In this document: in pieces, positions 16,205-24,421 of the stretch
Position numbering within the stretch: position 1 is the stretch's first letter
How the letters are laid out: each line of letters opens with the position of its first letter
Assembly: GCF_020595095.1 (NCBI RefSeq)
Contig: NZ_JAJDOP010000001.1
Coordinates: forward strand, 496,001-560,000
DNA: 64,000 nucleotides
Source of the DNA: Microvirga rosea
GTDB lineage: Bacteria > Pseudomonadota > Alphaproteobacteria > Rhizobiales > Beijerinckiaceae
Direction of reading: 5' to 3'
Made by a program: the position numbers and the translations under genes
The notes under the pieces: model-generated
What the model was told of the DNA's origin: nothing
Databases searched by the model: none
The model's input: only the letters and a program-made list of their open reading frames with translations

Positions 16205-17598
16205 GCATTCTTCCCGCGGATGACGTCAGCTTCGACGTGGAGGTTCCGGTCGTTATCGTCGGTGCAGGGGCGGCGGGCCTCATCGCAGCCTTGTCGGCAC
16301 GGGAGAACGGGCAGGAGGTCCTGGTACTTGAGCGTGACGCCGCGCCCCGGGGCTCGACGGCCCTCTCAGCGGGGCTGATTCCGGCCCCTGGTACCCGGTG
16401 GCAGGAGGCTGCCGGTATCGTCGACAGCCCTGATTTGTTCGGCTGGGATATCGTCGCCAAGGCAAAGGGCGAGCCGGAACCGGCGCTCGTGAAGATGGTC
16501 ACGGAGACTGTTGGTCCAACGATCGAATGGCTTGCGGATCGTCATGGGCTGCCATTCTCGCTCATCGAGGATTTTCGCTATCCCGGACATTCGGTCTGCC
16601 GCATGCACGGACTGCCGAGCCGCTCCGGCGAAGAGCTGATCGACCGTCTGCGCGAGGCGGCGGCCCATGCGGGTGTCGATATTCTTTGCGATGCTCGCGT
16701 CACGGCCTTGTACGCCGAACCGGGCGGGAGGGTTGCCGGTGTTGCGGTCGAGCGTCCCGATGGCTCGAGAGAGATGATTGGATGCGACGCTCTGATCCTT
16801 GCCTGTAACGGCTACGGCGGCAACAAGGACCTCGTGCGGCGCTACATTCCTGAGCTGGGAGCTGCGCTCTATTTTGGCCATGAAGGCAATCAGGGCGATG
16901 CGCTGTTGTGGGGACAGGCTTTGTCAGCCGCAACCCGGCACCTCTCGGGCCATCAGGGGCATGGCTCGGTTGCGCATCCTCACGGAATTCTCATTACCTG
17001 GGCGACGATCACCGAAGGTGGCTTTCAGGTAAACTTGAGGGGTGAGCGTTTCTCCGACGAGAGCCACGGCTATTCCGAGCAGGCCGCAGTCGTGCTGCGA
17101 CAGCCCGAGGGGCTTGCCTGGACGATCTTTGATGCACGCATTGCCGGTATCGCTCGCCAGTTCGAGGATTTTCGTCAGGCCGAGTCTCTCGGAGCCATCA
17201 TTGCAGCAGAATCCGTGGAAGATCTCGCAGGGGCGATGGACGTCTCTGTGGAAGTCCTAGAGACAGCGATGCGGGAGGTCGACATGCTGAAGGATGCCGG
17301 CGCAACCGACCGCTTCGGCCGCAACTTCGCCGGGGCGCCGCCTTTGCAGCCCCCTTATTGCGCCGTCAAGGTCACCGGAGCGCTGTTCCATACCCAAGGA
17401 GGCCTCGTCGTTGACGGCGATGCTCGGGTGATGCGGGAGAACGGAACGGCGCTGCCGAACCTTTTCGCCGTTGGAGGGGCAGCCTGCGGAGTTTCAGGCT
17501 CCAAAGCGGAAGGGTATTTGTCCGGCAACGGGCTCCTTTCGGCAGTCGCCCTGGGCCGGATTGCGGGTTTGGCAAGCACGCGGCCGGAAGCGGAGTGA
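16201..17598 (+). CDS. FAD-dependent oxidoreductase, fumarate reductase/TcuA-like flavoprotein
   Basis: 465 residues from ATG 16201, which overlaps the previous stop; 35 further upstream codons lie inside the previous gene. The Rossmann FAD motif is VVIVGAGAAGLIAALSARENG with LVLERDAAPRGSTALSAG; family features include ALILACNGYGGNKDLV, KVTGALFHTQGGLVVDGDARV and the closing GAACGVSGSKAEGYLSGNGLL. The family (fumarate reductase flavoprotein, 3-ketosteroid dehydrogenase, tricarballylate dehydrogenase TcuA) oxidises or reduces C-C bonds next to carboxylates or carbonyls. In this operon it could introduce the double bond that the LeuCD-like enzyme hydrates. It is the last gene of the operon. Confidence 0.88.
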   Translation: MSILPADDVSFDVEVPVVIVGAGAAGLIAALSARENGQEVLVLERDAAPRGSTALSAGLIPAPGTRWQEAAGIVDSPDLFGWDIVAKAKGEPEPALVKMVTETVGPTIEWLADRHGLPFSLIEDFRYPGHSVCRMHGLPSRSGEELIDRLREAAAHAGVDILCDARVTALYAEPGGRVAGVAVERPDGSREMIGCDALILACNGYGGNKDLVRRYIPELGAALYFGHEGNQGDALLWGQALSAATRHLSGHQGHGSVAHPHGILITWATITEGGFQVNLRGERFSDESHGYSEQAAVVLRQPEGLAWTIFDARIAGIARQFEDFRQAESLGAIIAAESVEDLAGAMDVSVEVLETAMREVDMLKDAGATDRFGRNFAGAPPLQPPYCAVKVTGALFHTQGGLVVDGDARVMRENGTALPNLFAVGGAACGVSGSKAEGYLSGNGLLSAVALGRIAGLASTRPEAE

Positions 17599-17688
17599 TA
17601 GGGACACGGCCAGGACACCGCAGGCGGGCTATGTTGCGGAGCTTCACTCGCGCATTGCGTCAGCCCCACGAATAATGCGACGCTCAGC

Positions 17689-17716
17689 ACAAAGAACGCG
17701 ATCGCGGGTTCTTTGT
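17689..17716. terminator. Hairpin between convergent FAD-oxidoreductase and SDR genes
   Basis: ACAAAGAAC (17689-17697) pairs perfectly with GTTCTTTGT (17708-17716) across a 10-nt loop that itself contains GCGATCGC. It lies in the 183-bp gap between two convergent stops. It lacks a clear T-run, so terminator function is inferred from position. Confidence 0.5.
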
Positions 17717-17781
17717 CCTCGTTCGATGCCGGTACTCATGAATATCGGCATGCCCTGCTGTCCGATCTCGTCGCAACCGGC

Positions 17782-18519
17782 TCAGTATTCCTGGCCAGTG
17801 GGCCTGAACAGGATTTCGTTCACGTCCACATCCTCCGGCTGGCTCATGGCGAACGCCACCATGTTGGCGAAGGATTCAGCCGGAATTGCGCCCTCGTAGG
17901 CTTTGCGCATGACATCCGCAATGTCGGGCTCGGTAATGCTGTCGGGAAGCTCGGTGGCCACCATGCCAGGTGAGATGATGGTGGTGCGGATGTTGTAGGG
18001 TTTGACCTCCTGTCGCAAACCCTCCGAAATGATGCGGACCGCGTGTTTGGTGGCGGAATACACGGCGCCGCCCGCGCGCACTTTGTGGCCTGCCACTGAC
18101 GACACGTTGATGATGTGTCCGCTCTTCTGCTCCTTCATGTAAGGCAGCACCGCGCCGATTCCGTAGAGCACGCCTTTGATGTTTACGTCGATCATGCGGT
18201 CCCAATCCTCGACCTTGCCGCGCTCCAGAGGGGAGTGAGGCATCAGTCCGGCATTGTTGATGATCACGTCGATGCGGCCATGCATTTGCGCAGCGTGGTC
18301 CACCAAGCTCTTGACCTGTTCGTATCGAGCGACGTCCGTCTGCATGGCGGCGTCCCGACCCAGCGACAGCTCGTCGGCGAGGGCCTGGAGCCTGTCGAGG
18401 CGCCGCGCACCCAAGACGAGCTTGGCTCCGTCCTGTGCAAGGCGGCGCGCGGTAGCCTCCCCCAGGCCGCTGCTGGCGCCGGTGATGATGACGACCTTGT
18501 TTTCGATGCCGTGTGTCAT
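17782..18519 (-). CDS. Short-chain dehydrogenase/reductase (SDR), classical type
   Basis: 245 residues. NAD(P) motif [17 protein letters not shown], then NNAGLMP, and the catalytic Ser/Tyr/Lys segment [21 protein letters not shown]. Arg residues after the second beta strand (GARRLDR) point to NADPH. It resembles the bacterial YdfG-like/serine-3-dehydrogenase-type SDRs and is clearly related to the second SDR at 41285 in this window (shared LMP/VMP-x-SPL and DVNIKGVL blocks). It lies just downstream of the cupin gene on the same strand, 50 bp apart, so the two are probably co-transcribed. Substrate unknown. Confidence 0.9.
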   Translation of the reverse strand: MTHGIENKVVIITGASSGLGEATARRLAQDGAKLVLGARRLDRLQALADELSLGRDAAMQTDVARYEQVKSLVDHAAQMHGRIDVIINNAGLMPHSPLERGKVEDWDRMIDVNIKGVLYGIGAVLPYMKEQKSGHIINVSSVAGHKVRAGGAVYSATKHAVRIISEGLRQEVKPYNIRTTIISPGMVATELPDSITEPDIADVMRKAYEGAIPAESFANMVAFAMSQPEDVDVNEILFRPTGQEY

Positions 18520-18569
18520 GAGCTTTTCCTCAAGCCGAACTCGTTTGCCTTTGCAGGATGTCGAGACTG

Positions 18570-18968
18570 TCAGCGGTCCTGATATTGCGCGTCGGTAACA
18601 TGCTCCATCCAGTCGACGGGCGATCCATTGAGCTTCTCCTGGATGGCGATATGGCTCATCGCGGTGGTCGCTGTGGCGCCGTGCCAGTGCTTCTCGCCAG
18701 GCTCGAACCAGACCACATCCCCCGGCCGAATTTCTTCAATCGGTCCACCCTCGCGCTGTACCCAGCCGCAGCCGGATGTCACGATCAGAGTCTGGCCGAG
18801 CGGGTGCGTGTGCCAAGCGGTGCGGGCGCCAGGCTCGAAAGTGACATGGGCGCCGGCAACCCGCGCCGGATCCGGCGGGCTGAACAGCGGGTCGATGCGC
18901 ACGGTACCGGTAAACCAATCGGCCGGCCCCTTGCCGGATGGCTGTGAACCGCTTCGCTTAATTTCCAT
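18570..18968 (-). CDS. Cupin, hydroxynitrile lyase (R-mandelonitrile lyase)-like
   Basis: 132 residues, a single cupin barrel. It opens [20 protein letters not shown] and contains [19 protein letters not shown] with HWHGA further on. The Mn-binding residues of the bacterial cupin hydroxynitrile lyase from Granulicella tundricola (His53, His55, Gln59, His94) are at the same positions here, and His96 is kept. Overall wording is strikingly similar to that enzyme, from memory of the family. Homologues also occur as general small cupins of unknown role, so cyanohydrin chemistry is a possibility and not a certainty. RBS AAGGAAAAG. Likely co-transcribed with the SDR. Confidence 0.85.
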   Translation of the reverse strand: MEIKRSGSQPSGKGPADWFTGTVRIDPLFSPPDPARVAGAHVTFEPGARTAWHTHPLGQTLIVTSGCGWVQREGGPIEEIRPGDVVWFEPGEKHWHGATATTAMSHIAIQEKLNGSPVDWMEHVTDAQYQDR

Positions 18969-19186
18969 TCGTCTTTTCCTTCGGTAATAACCACCAAGCC
19001 GCCTTGCGACGACTAGAAAGGCATTATAGGGCCCGCAGGCTCCGCTTATTAGGTGGCCCTGTTCGCATGAGCCTATCTCTGGGAGTCATGAATTAGGGCA
19101 CGACGAGCTTGGCGATCCGACGGCCGTCCTTGCAGCGGAAAAGCCTAATAGCGCCGGGACAGCTCACAGCTGCCATTTGTCCATCG

Positions 19187-19906
19187 TTACGGGATTTCAT
19201 TCATCGAGGACGGGCTGTCCAATCGACTGCTCCAGTCCTCCACCGCCTTGGCGGCCAGCCGTTTCGCTGCATGGTTTCGCCAACCCTGAGCAAGGGCAGG
19301 CAACTCTGCGATCTGGCGAAGGGCGTCCGCGTTCATGGTGTCCACGTAGAAATGGTGCCAAACACGACGGATCGTCCAATCCTCGTGTCCACGTTCCACC
19401 AAGGTTAGGAGATCGTCAGGAGCGACAAGACCGTCCTCCAGCACACGGTAGTACCATCCGGTTCTGCCCGATTCCTGCACGCGTCTTGCCATGCGGATAT
19501 CAGCAAAGCGCTCGTTCAGCTTCCAGCACGGCTGGCGACCCTGGCTGACCTGGATCAGGGCACGACCTAAGCGGAAGATATCGCCGATGGCGACATCGGC
19601 CTCGGTCAAGCCCGATGTCGAAAGGTTTTCTCCGAACGCCCCCGGTTGACCGAGCAGAACGTCTGGTCCGATCTCTGATGTCCACTTCACATAATGATCA
19701 AAAGGATAATGGTGGACGGCCTTCTCCGGTCCACCATGACGTAGGGTGTCTCCTTGGGCGTCGCCCGCAAGGCCATTGCACCGCAACAGCACCGGAAACC
19801 CAACGGGAGACTTCGCAATCCCACTTGGCGGTGCCTTTTTCCCAAGCGGCCTGACACTTCCAACCAATAAGCCCAGGAGAGGAATCGATTGATTCTGCGG
19901 CATCAT
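19187..19906 (-). CDS. MOSC-domain protein (YiiM family)
   Basis: 239 residues. The MOSC core shows the conserved GLAGDAQGDTLRHGGPEKAVHHY stretch, FGENLSTSGL, and the GRQPCWKLNERF segment containing the conserved Cys. The C-terminal part (TGWYYRVLEDGLV and following) matches YiiM-type proteins. YiiM-family enzymes carry molybdenum cofactor and reduce N-hydroxylated compounds such as 6-hydroxylaminopurine. GGAGG precedes the start (ATG 19906 or 19903). It stands alone, read toward the cupin gene. Confidence 0.88.
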   Translation of the reverse strand: MMPQNQSIPLLGLLVGSVRPLGKKAPPSGIAKSPVGFPVLLRCNGLAGDAQGDTLRHGGPEKAVHHYPFDHYVKWTSEIGPDVLLGQPGAFGENLSTSGLTEADVAIGDIFRLGRALIQVSQGRQPCWKLNERFADIRMARRVQESGRTGWYYRVLEDGLVAPDDLLTLVERGHEDWTIRRVWHHFYVDTMNADALRQIAELPALAQGWRNHAAKRLAAKAVEDWSSRLDSPSSMNEIP

Positions 19907-20133
19907 TCGCCTCCGATGAGAACAAGACAGCGAGGGACGGATCTTCCTCGGGAAAACTGAAGCGTCGCGGCTTGCCGACGTCGTGGCCGAGTCAAATATC
20001 TCGTTTGGTATGGTGTATGCAAATGACGTCCACGGATCTATTCTCTACGAGGAAGCGGATCTGTTCGTAAGAGAGCCCGATAACTCGCTCGACCTGTTCT
20101 GCGCGGGACGTAAGCCTGGCATCCGGAGGAGCT

Positions 20134-20499
20134 ATGCAGCGTGTTCTTACTGGATTCTTCCTCGCTGTCACTTGGGTGAGCCTCCCCAACGGGGTTCACG
20201 CGCAGCATGCTTTCGATGGGAATTGGGCTGTTGAGGCTATTCCGGAAAAGGGTTCTTGCAGCCGATCGTACCGCTATTCGGTCGTGATCGAGAATGGAGC
20301 TCTCCGAGAGCGCGGTCAAAGGCGTGTTCAGATCACCGGTGGGTTGGAACCGGGTGGCCGAATACGAGGTAGCATTCAGCGTAACCGAACGCGGATTCAC
20401 GTTACAGGAAGCCTTGTAGGCCCCAGTGGCACCGGCGCCTGGGCCGTTGAAGGAAGAGCTACTTGCTCAGGGCGATGGCGCGCTGAAAAGCGCCCCTAG
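20134..20499 (+). CDS. Small secreted hypothetical protein
   Basis: 121 residues with AGGAG before the start. Signal peptide MQRVLTGFFLAVTWVSLPNG with cleavage near VHAQ. The mature part begins FDGNWAVEAIPEKGSCSRSY and ends with CSGRWRAEKR: a small beta-rich, basic domain with two cysteines that could form one disulfide, reminiscent of lipocalin-like/avidin-like "FDGxW" secreted proteins of Methylobacteriaceae. No function is assigned. It is convergent with the porin, whose stop lies 20 bp away. Confidence 0.7.
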   Translation: MQRVLTGFFLAVTWVSLPNGVHAQHAFDGNWAVEAIPEKGSCSRSYRYSVVIENGALRERGQRRVQITGGLEPGGRIRGSIQRNRTRIHVTGSLVGPSGTGAWAVEGRATCSGRWRAEKRP

Positions 20500-20519
20500 C
20501 ATCAGGATGGCCAGATTCG

Positions 20520-21977
20520 TCAGAAGTCGCGCTGGACGCGCAGACGGCTTTCCCAGAAGTCCTCGGAGCCTGTGGGCTTGAAAAACCCGGTCGCGGTGCC
20601 GGCCGTTGTGGTCAGTGGCACCGCCACACGGCCGCGTGGATCGACCCGGGTATAAAGAACCTCAAGGCCAATCTGTAGACCGCTTACCGGCTGCCAGATC
20701 GTGTTCGTGCCGATACGGTACTCGTTGAAGTCGACGATTCCTGTCACCGTTCCTGCCGTGCCGGACGTGATCGTCGCTACCGTGGTCGGAACCACAAACT
20801 GGGCACCACCCGGTGCGTCGAACCGCATCCACGAGCCAAACACATTGGTTTGCCATGTTGAGGTCCAATTGTGGCTGATGCCGCCAGCCACTGAGTAGGC
20901 TCGGTTCGTCTTGAACTCGCCTGTCAGCGGATCGACGAAGGCGTCTGCGAAGGGCATGCCGAGCGGGCCGGCACTGATGGAGGCGTTGTAATTGGGATCG
21001 GTCTGGCCGGCATTCAGGTAGCCGACCGCACCATCCGTGTAGGTTGCCGACACCCAGACATTGTCGCCCACACCGAGAAACGGAAGATTGGCATAGGCGT
21101 TCAGGGCCAGCGCAAAGCCGTAATCGGTGTCGGCATGCGTTGGGTTCGGCAGCCCGGTGATCGGGTTGATGACCGGCACAGTTACGCCGCCGACGGTCGT
21201 GAGCCCGGCAGCCACATCGCGGATCTGGTGCAGCGCACCGGAGAGCTGAGCACCGCCCCAAGCCCCCGTGTAGCGCAGGTTCGCCACGACATCGGGCATC
21301 CGCTCACCGCCATACGTGAAGGGGATCGGTGCATAGGCCGGGCCCGCGGCGGCGACCCCGAACAGCGGGAAGGACAATGCGTTGTTGACGCGCCGTCCAA
21401 TCCCATCCTCCAAAGACAAGGTCGCCGAGAGACCGTTGCCGAATGAATAGGTATACGCCAGGAGGTCGACGTCTGCATTGGATGGGTCATCAAAGCGCAA
21501 GTCGCCGAAGTTCGGCACCGGCAGATCCGGGTCGGTGAAGAACGATACGGCGCGACCGGCCGTCAGTCCGCCAAACTGCACGAAGGCCTGTCTGATCTTC
21601 GGGTTGGTCGTGACTTGTCCGGTGCCAGTGAACACGCCGGTATTGCGGTCGATCTCGTAGCGGATGTAGGAGCGCAGCAGTCCGTAGGCAGTCATGGTCC
21701 GGGCGTCGAGCTGCATGCGGCCTCGGGCCCGGAAGCCAGTGGCGTCCTGGGCGCGCGAGAACGGTTCGACATAGAGATAGTCGGCTCGGACCCGGCCCGA
21801 GATGCGCAGACAGGTGTCGGTGCCTGGAATATAAAAATAGCCCGTACCGTAGGTAGAGCACACCCGAACATACTCAATCGGCGCTGCCTTGGCGACCGGG
21901 AGATCGGCGGCCTGTGAGCTCCCCACAGCAGCCAGTAACGCAGCAGAACCGAGTAACAGGCTTCGGAGTAGCACCAT
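20520..21977 (-). CDS. Outer-membrane porin (alphaproteobacterial Porin_2 family)
   Basis: 485 residues from ATG 21977 (SD GGGAGGCG); 23 in-frame codons upstream are not family-like. Signal peptide MVLLRSLLLGSAALLAAVGS with AQAAD-like cleavage at SSQAADLP, then KAAPIEYVRVCSTYGTGYFY with PGTDTCLRISGRVRADYLY, the hallmark start of rhizobial porins with a conserved Cys pair. The rest is alternating beta-strand sequence and it ends in RVQRDF, the C-terminal aromatic residue recognised by the BAM machinery. It forms a trimeric diffusion pore in the outer membrane. Confidence 0.93.
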   Translation of the reverse strand: MVLLRSLLLGSAALLAAVGSSQAADLPVAKAAPIEYVRVCSTYGTGYFYIPGTDTCLRISGRVRADYLYVEPFSRAQDATGFRARGRMQLDARTMTAYGLLRSYIRYEIDRNTGVFTGTGQVTTNPKIRQAFVQFGGLTAGRAVSFFTDPDLPVPNFGDLRFDDPSNADVDLLAYTYSFGNGLSATLSLEDGIGRRVNNALSFPLFGVAAAGPAYAPIPFTYGGERMPDVVANLRYTGAWGGAQLSGALHQIRDVAAGLTTVGGVTVPVINPITGLPNPTHADTDYGFALALNAYANLPFLGVGDNVWVSATYTDGAVGYLNAGQTDPNYNASISAGPLGMPFADAFVDPLTGEFKTNRAYSVAGGISHNWTSTWQTNVFGSWMRFDAPGGAQFVVPTTVATITSGTAGTVTGIVDFNEYRIGTNTIWQPVSGLQIGLEVLYTRVDPRGRVAVPLTTTAGTATGFFKPTGSEDFWESRLRVQRDF

Positions 21978-22329
21978 CTTATTCGCCTCCCGTAAACCGC
22001 GTCTTGCGCTGTCCATGAGGGGAGCAAATGGGCGGGAATTGGTCAAGCTGGTCTCGAACCACGGTCTCGCTCGTCGCTCGAATCCTATTTGATGTGGCCC
22101 GGCTGCATCACTGCGATGAAACGCAGCATGCCGCTCGGCGTCAGTTCAGAACGAGCTGGGCAGCGATGATTTTTGCGATGGTCATGGCGAGGAGAACAGC
22201 TCACACCGCCGAGCTTCGTTCTCACCCCAAAACGGCATTGAAGCCGAAGGCGCATGAAGCCGATCGGACCTGTCCGAAGCTATTGCTTGATAGTGATCGG
22301 GATCACCGGTGCGGAGCAGTCAGAGGATG
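21978..22329. other. Gap upstream of porin, no gene seen
   Basis: 350 bp between the porin start and the stop of the small lipoprotein gene. It must hold the porin promoter. Short frames here have no RBS or domain similarity. No repeat or strong hairpin was noticed. Confidence 0.4.
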
Positions 22330-22506
22330 TCAGCGAGGCAGGCCTCGCATCGGCATCGCAGCTCCGCCAAACCCATCGTTGCGGATCCCCGGTGACTGGG
22401 TTGCTTGCGACGAGACATAGTTCGGCGCTTGAGAGACAGTCGGGGAGCTTGAGACGCAACCTGTCAGCACAAGACTTGCAACAAGCGTGGTGATGATCGT
22501 CCGCAT
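22330..22506 (-). CDS. Small lipoprotein, 58 residues
   Basis: A short gene found by reading the minus strand. It starts at ATG 22506 with a textbook SD (AAGGAGATACC immediately upstream) and stops with TGA at 22332-22330. The first residues MRTIITTLVASLVLTGCVSS form a lipoprotein signal peptide with lipobox LTGC, so Cys17 would be lipidated. The mature peptide is about 42 residues, Ser/Gln/Pro-rich, ending MPMRGLPR. The predicted location is the inner leaflet of the outer membrane, or the inner membrane. Function unknown; codon use and signals support a real gene. Confidence 0.65.
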   Translation of the reverse strand: MRTIITTLVASLVLTGCVSSSPTVSQAPNYVSSQATQSPGIRNDGFGGAAMPMRGLPR

Positions 22507-22853
22507 GGTATCTCCTTGATCTGCGGCTGGATAAGCGAGCGCTTCACGACGTCGGAGCGACGCCGATACGCCTCACGAGCGGAAGCCCAAGGATTGCTAG
22601 CTTCCTCGGCATCGGGCTGAATTGTGGGGCTGATCACCCCCTTCTACATCTCAGTCTCCCGACCATTCCAACGACTGCCAGCTTAGCCACAGAATCGCGT
22701 CCTGCTTGATGGCTTAAGACTCTTACTTGCCAGTTTGGGACAGTGGGAGCTGCTATCAGACCCCGATCCGATCCATGCGAGGGTGCCCTCGGCCTCGAAG
22801 CCAAGGGCCCGTTGATGTGGAAGCAACAGGATATGATTCAGGATCTGGAGCCG
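22507..22853. other. Gap between lipoprotein and phasin-fusion genes; holds one 38-bp repeat copy
   Basis: No gene was seen in this 347-bp stretch. The region just upstream of 22506 must contain the lipoprotein promoter. A copy of the dispersed 38-bp repeat lies at 22704-22741. Confidence 0.4.
22704..22741 (+). repeat. 38-bp dispersed repeat, copy A
   Basis: Begins GCTTGATGGCTTAAGAC and ends CTTGCCAGTTTGGGAC. It matches copies at 33524-33561 and 35262-35299 (plus) and 28341-28378 (minus) over its full length, with no similarity in the flanks. All four lie in intergenic DNA. Confidence 0.65.
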
Positions 22854-23849
22854 TTATGCCACGCGGCTAACCCCCTGAACCGTTTTATCCGGCTGAACGG
22901 TCATGGTTCTCGTGGCCTCGTCCGCCATCTGAATCGTGAGTTCGGCCATGCGCCGGCTGTTCTCTACCGTCTGCTCCAGGTTGTCGCGGACCAGGCCGCT
23001 TTGGACCGCAACCAAGTCCTGCAGCGATCGGCAGCGAGCGAGGGCGTCCAGCCCATCGAGGTTCCGTTGCAAGCGCCTTTGGCTCAGCTCGAACGCTTCG
23101 CGCGAAATATCCTGAAACCTGTGTGCCAGGGTCGTGCCAGCTTGAGCTGCGGCCCGAAGGTTCTGCGACGCCTCCTCAGTTAATCCCAAAGCGTCTCCAT
23201 CGATGAGGCTGAGCCCCGGTGTTGCTTGGCCGGCGGAGCGCCGGGTCAACTCCGAGAATACGTTGAAGCTGCGCTCCAGTGCTTCCTGCATGGTGCGGGC
23301 CGTGGTTTGGAACCCTTCCATGCCGGCCCACAGAGTGACGGCTGTGTCTTCTGTGACCCGCTGAGCGGCTTCGACCCGCTCGCGGGTGCGTTGGGCCTCG
23401 GCCCTCTTGGTCTGTTCCATTGCTGCCATTTTATCCTCGACTTTCTCGGCGACGGCCTCAGCTTCCTCTTCGCTCAAGACCTTGAGCACAGCGGGAAGCA
23501 GTTCCTTCCGGTCGTCCCGGATGTGCTGCTGGAATATGCGCCTGAGCTCGCTCACCCGACCGAGAAATTCGCTGCTGTCCTTGGGCATGCGCTCAAGCTC
23601 CGCCATGAGCGCACCTGTGGCCTCGTTGTCGTTGGTGGCCTCTTGTACAAGGTCCTGCATCCCATGCCGGCGCAGCACTGGGAAGAGATGCTCCTCCTGG
23701 AGGGCTGCCAGCAGCGTGAGCTCGTCTTTCAGGTTGGCGAGGAGGCGCTCACGGGTTCTGACCGCATTGTCGGATGTGGCGGACAGTTTGTCGAAGAGTT
23801 CGTTCGCCTTGTCCGGTGGCGTCATGCTGAATCGTCTGGTGGCTGACAT
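22854..23849 (-). CDS. Phasin-family protein with an N-terminal degenerate hemerythrin-like domain
   Basis: 331 residues. Residues about 10-130 follow the HHE/hemerythrin four-helix layout (ELFDKLSATSDNAVRTRERL, EEHLFPVLRRHG, FQQHIRDDRKELLPAVLKVL). The expected first His (position 14, here Lys) and second His (about 47, here Leu) are missing, so di-iron binding is doubtful. Residues about 150-310 are a phasin-like helical domain (LWAGMEGFQTTARTMQEALERSF, VAVQSGLVRDNLEQTVENSRRMAE). Phasins coat polyhydroxyalkanoate granules. The fusion is unusual. A phasin and a PhaC-like gene occur 5-10 kb away. Domain calls are by pattern. Confidence 0.8.
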   Translation of the reverse strand: MSATRRFSMTPPDKANELFDKLSATSDNAVRTRERLLANLKDELTLLAALQEEHLFPVLRRHGMQDLVQEATNDNEATGALMAELERMPKDSSEFLGRVSELRRIFQQHIRDDRKELLPAVLKVLSEEEAEAVAEKVEDKMAAMEQTKRAEAQRTRERVEAAQRVTEDTAVTLWAGMEGFQTTARTMQEALERSFNVFSELTRRSAGQATPGLSLIDGDALGLTEEASQNLRAAAQAGTTLAHRFQDISREAFELSQRRLQRNLDGLDALARCRSLQDLVAVQSGLVRDNLEQTVENSRRMAELTIQMADEATRTMTVQPDKTVQGVSRVA

Positions 23850-24421
23850 CGTCCCTCCTGAGCCGTGACAATTGGGTTTGAGGTGTTTGGAACGCGATCA
23901 CGCGGCATCAACATTCGGATAGTTTGGCTAAGGTTGTCCCGCCCTCCTGGCCTGTGGGAACGCCGTTACGTTGTGCTGCTCCCAAGCGGCGAGCTCCCGT
24001 GACGTCCGGTGCTGCCGCTCCGTTGATGCCCATAATCCATGTTAATTCTTGATTTGTGTTCATTGTTCGTCAAACGGCGGAGGCCCTGCTTCCATGCGGT
24101 GTTCCTGTCGGCCGGAGGCTTGATCGCAGCGAGAGTTGCAGCCGCCCCTCATCCACGGAGCGGCTGGCACGATGTCCAAATCGCCCTGACCCAGCGCCGA
24201 TAAGACACGAACCGCATCAAGGGCAGCAGGAATCAGTCCGCCTACAATCGGCTTTTCCGGCCACGGACAAAGCAGGCATTGAGATGGCGATGGTCCTTCG
24301 TCTCAAAATGCCAAGTGCTTGTCCCAGTCGATCAAGCACGTTCTCCTAACAGGATCACGATGGTCTGCCGATGACTGTCTGTCTCGTGCTGTGCACTTGG
24401 CAGAAAAAGAGGAGGAAGGCG
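23850..24421. other. 572-bp intergenic region, no gene seen
   Basis: Divergent gap between the phasin-fusion gene (minus) and the Gly-rich protein gene (plus). Open frames in it lack RBS and similarity. It should contain both promoters; no clear consensus element was recognised. AGGAGGAAGG at its right end is the SD of the next gene. Confidence 0.4.

Noticed and set aside
22704..22741. Repeat as a sigma-70 promoter because of TTGACA
   Set aside because: TTGACA is exact only in copies C and D, and no -10-like hexamer was seen at 16-18 bp downstream in any copy.
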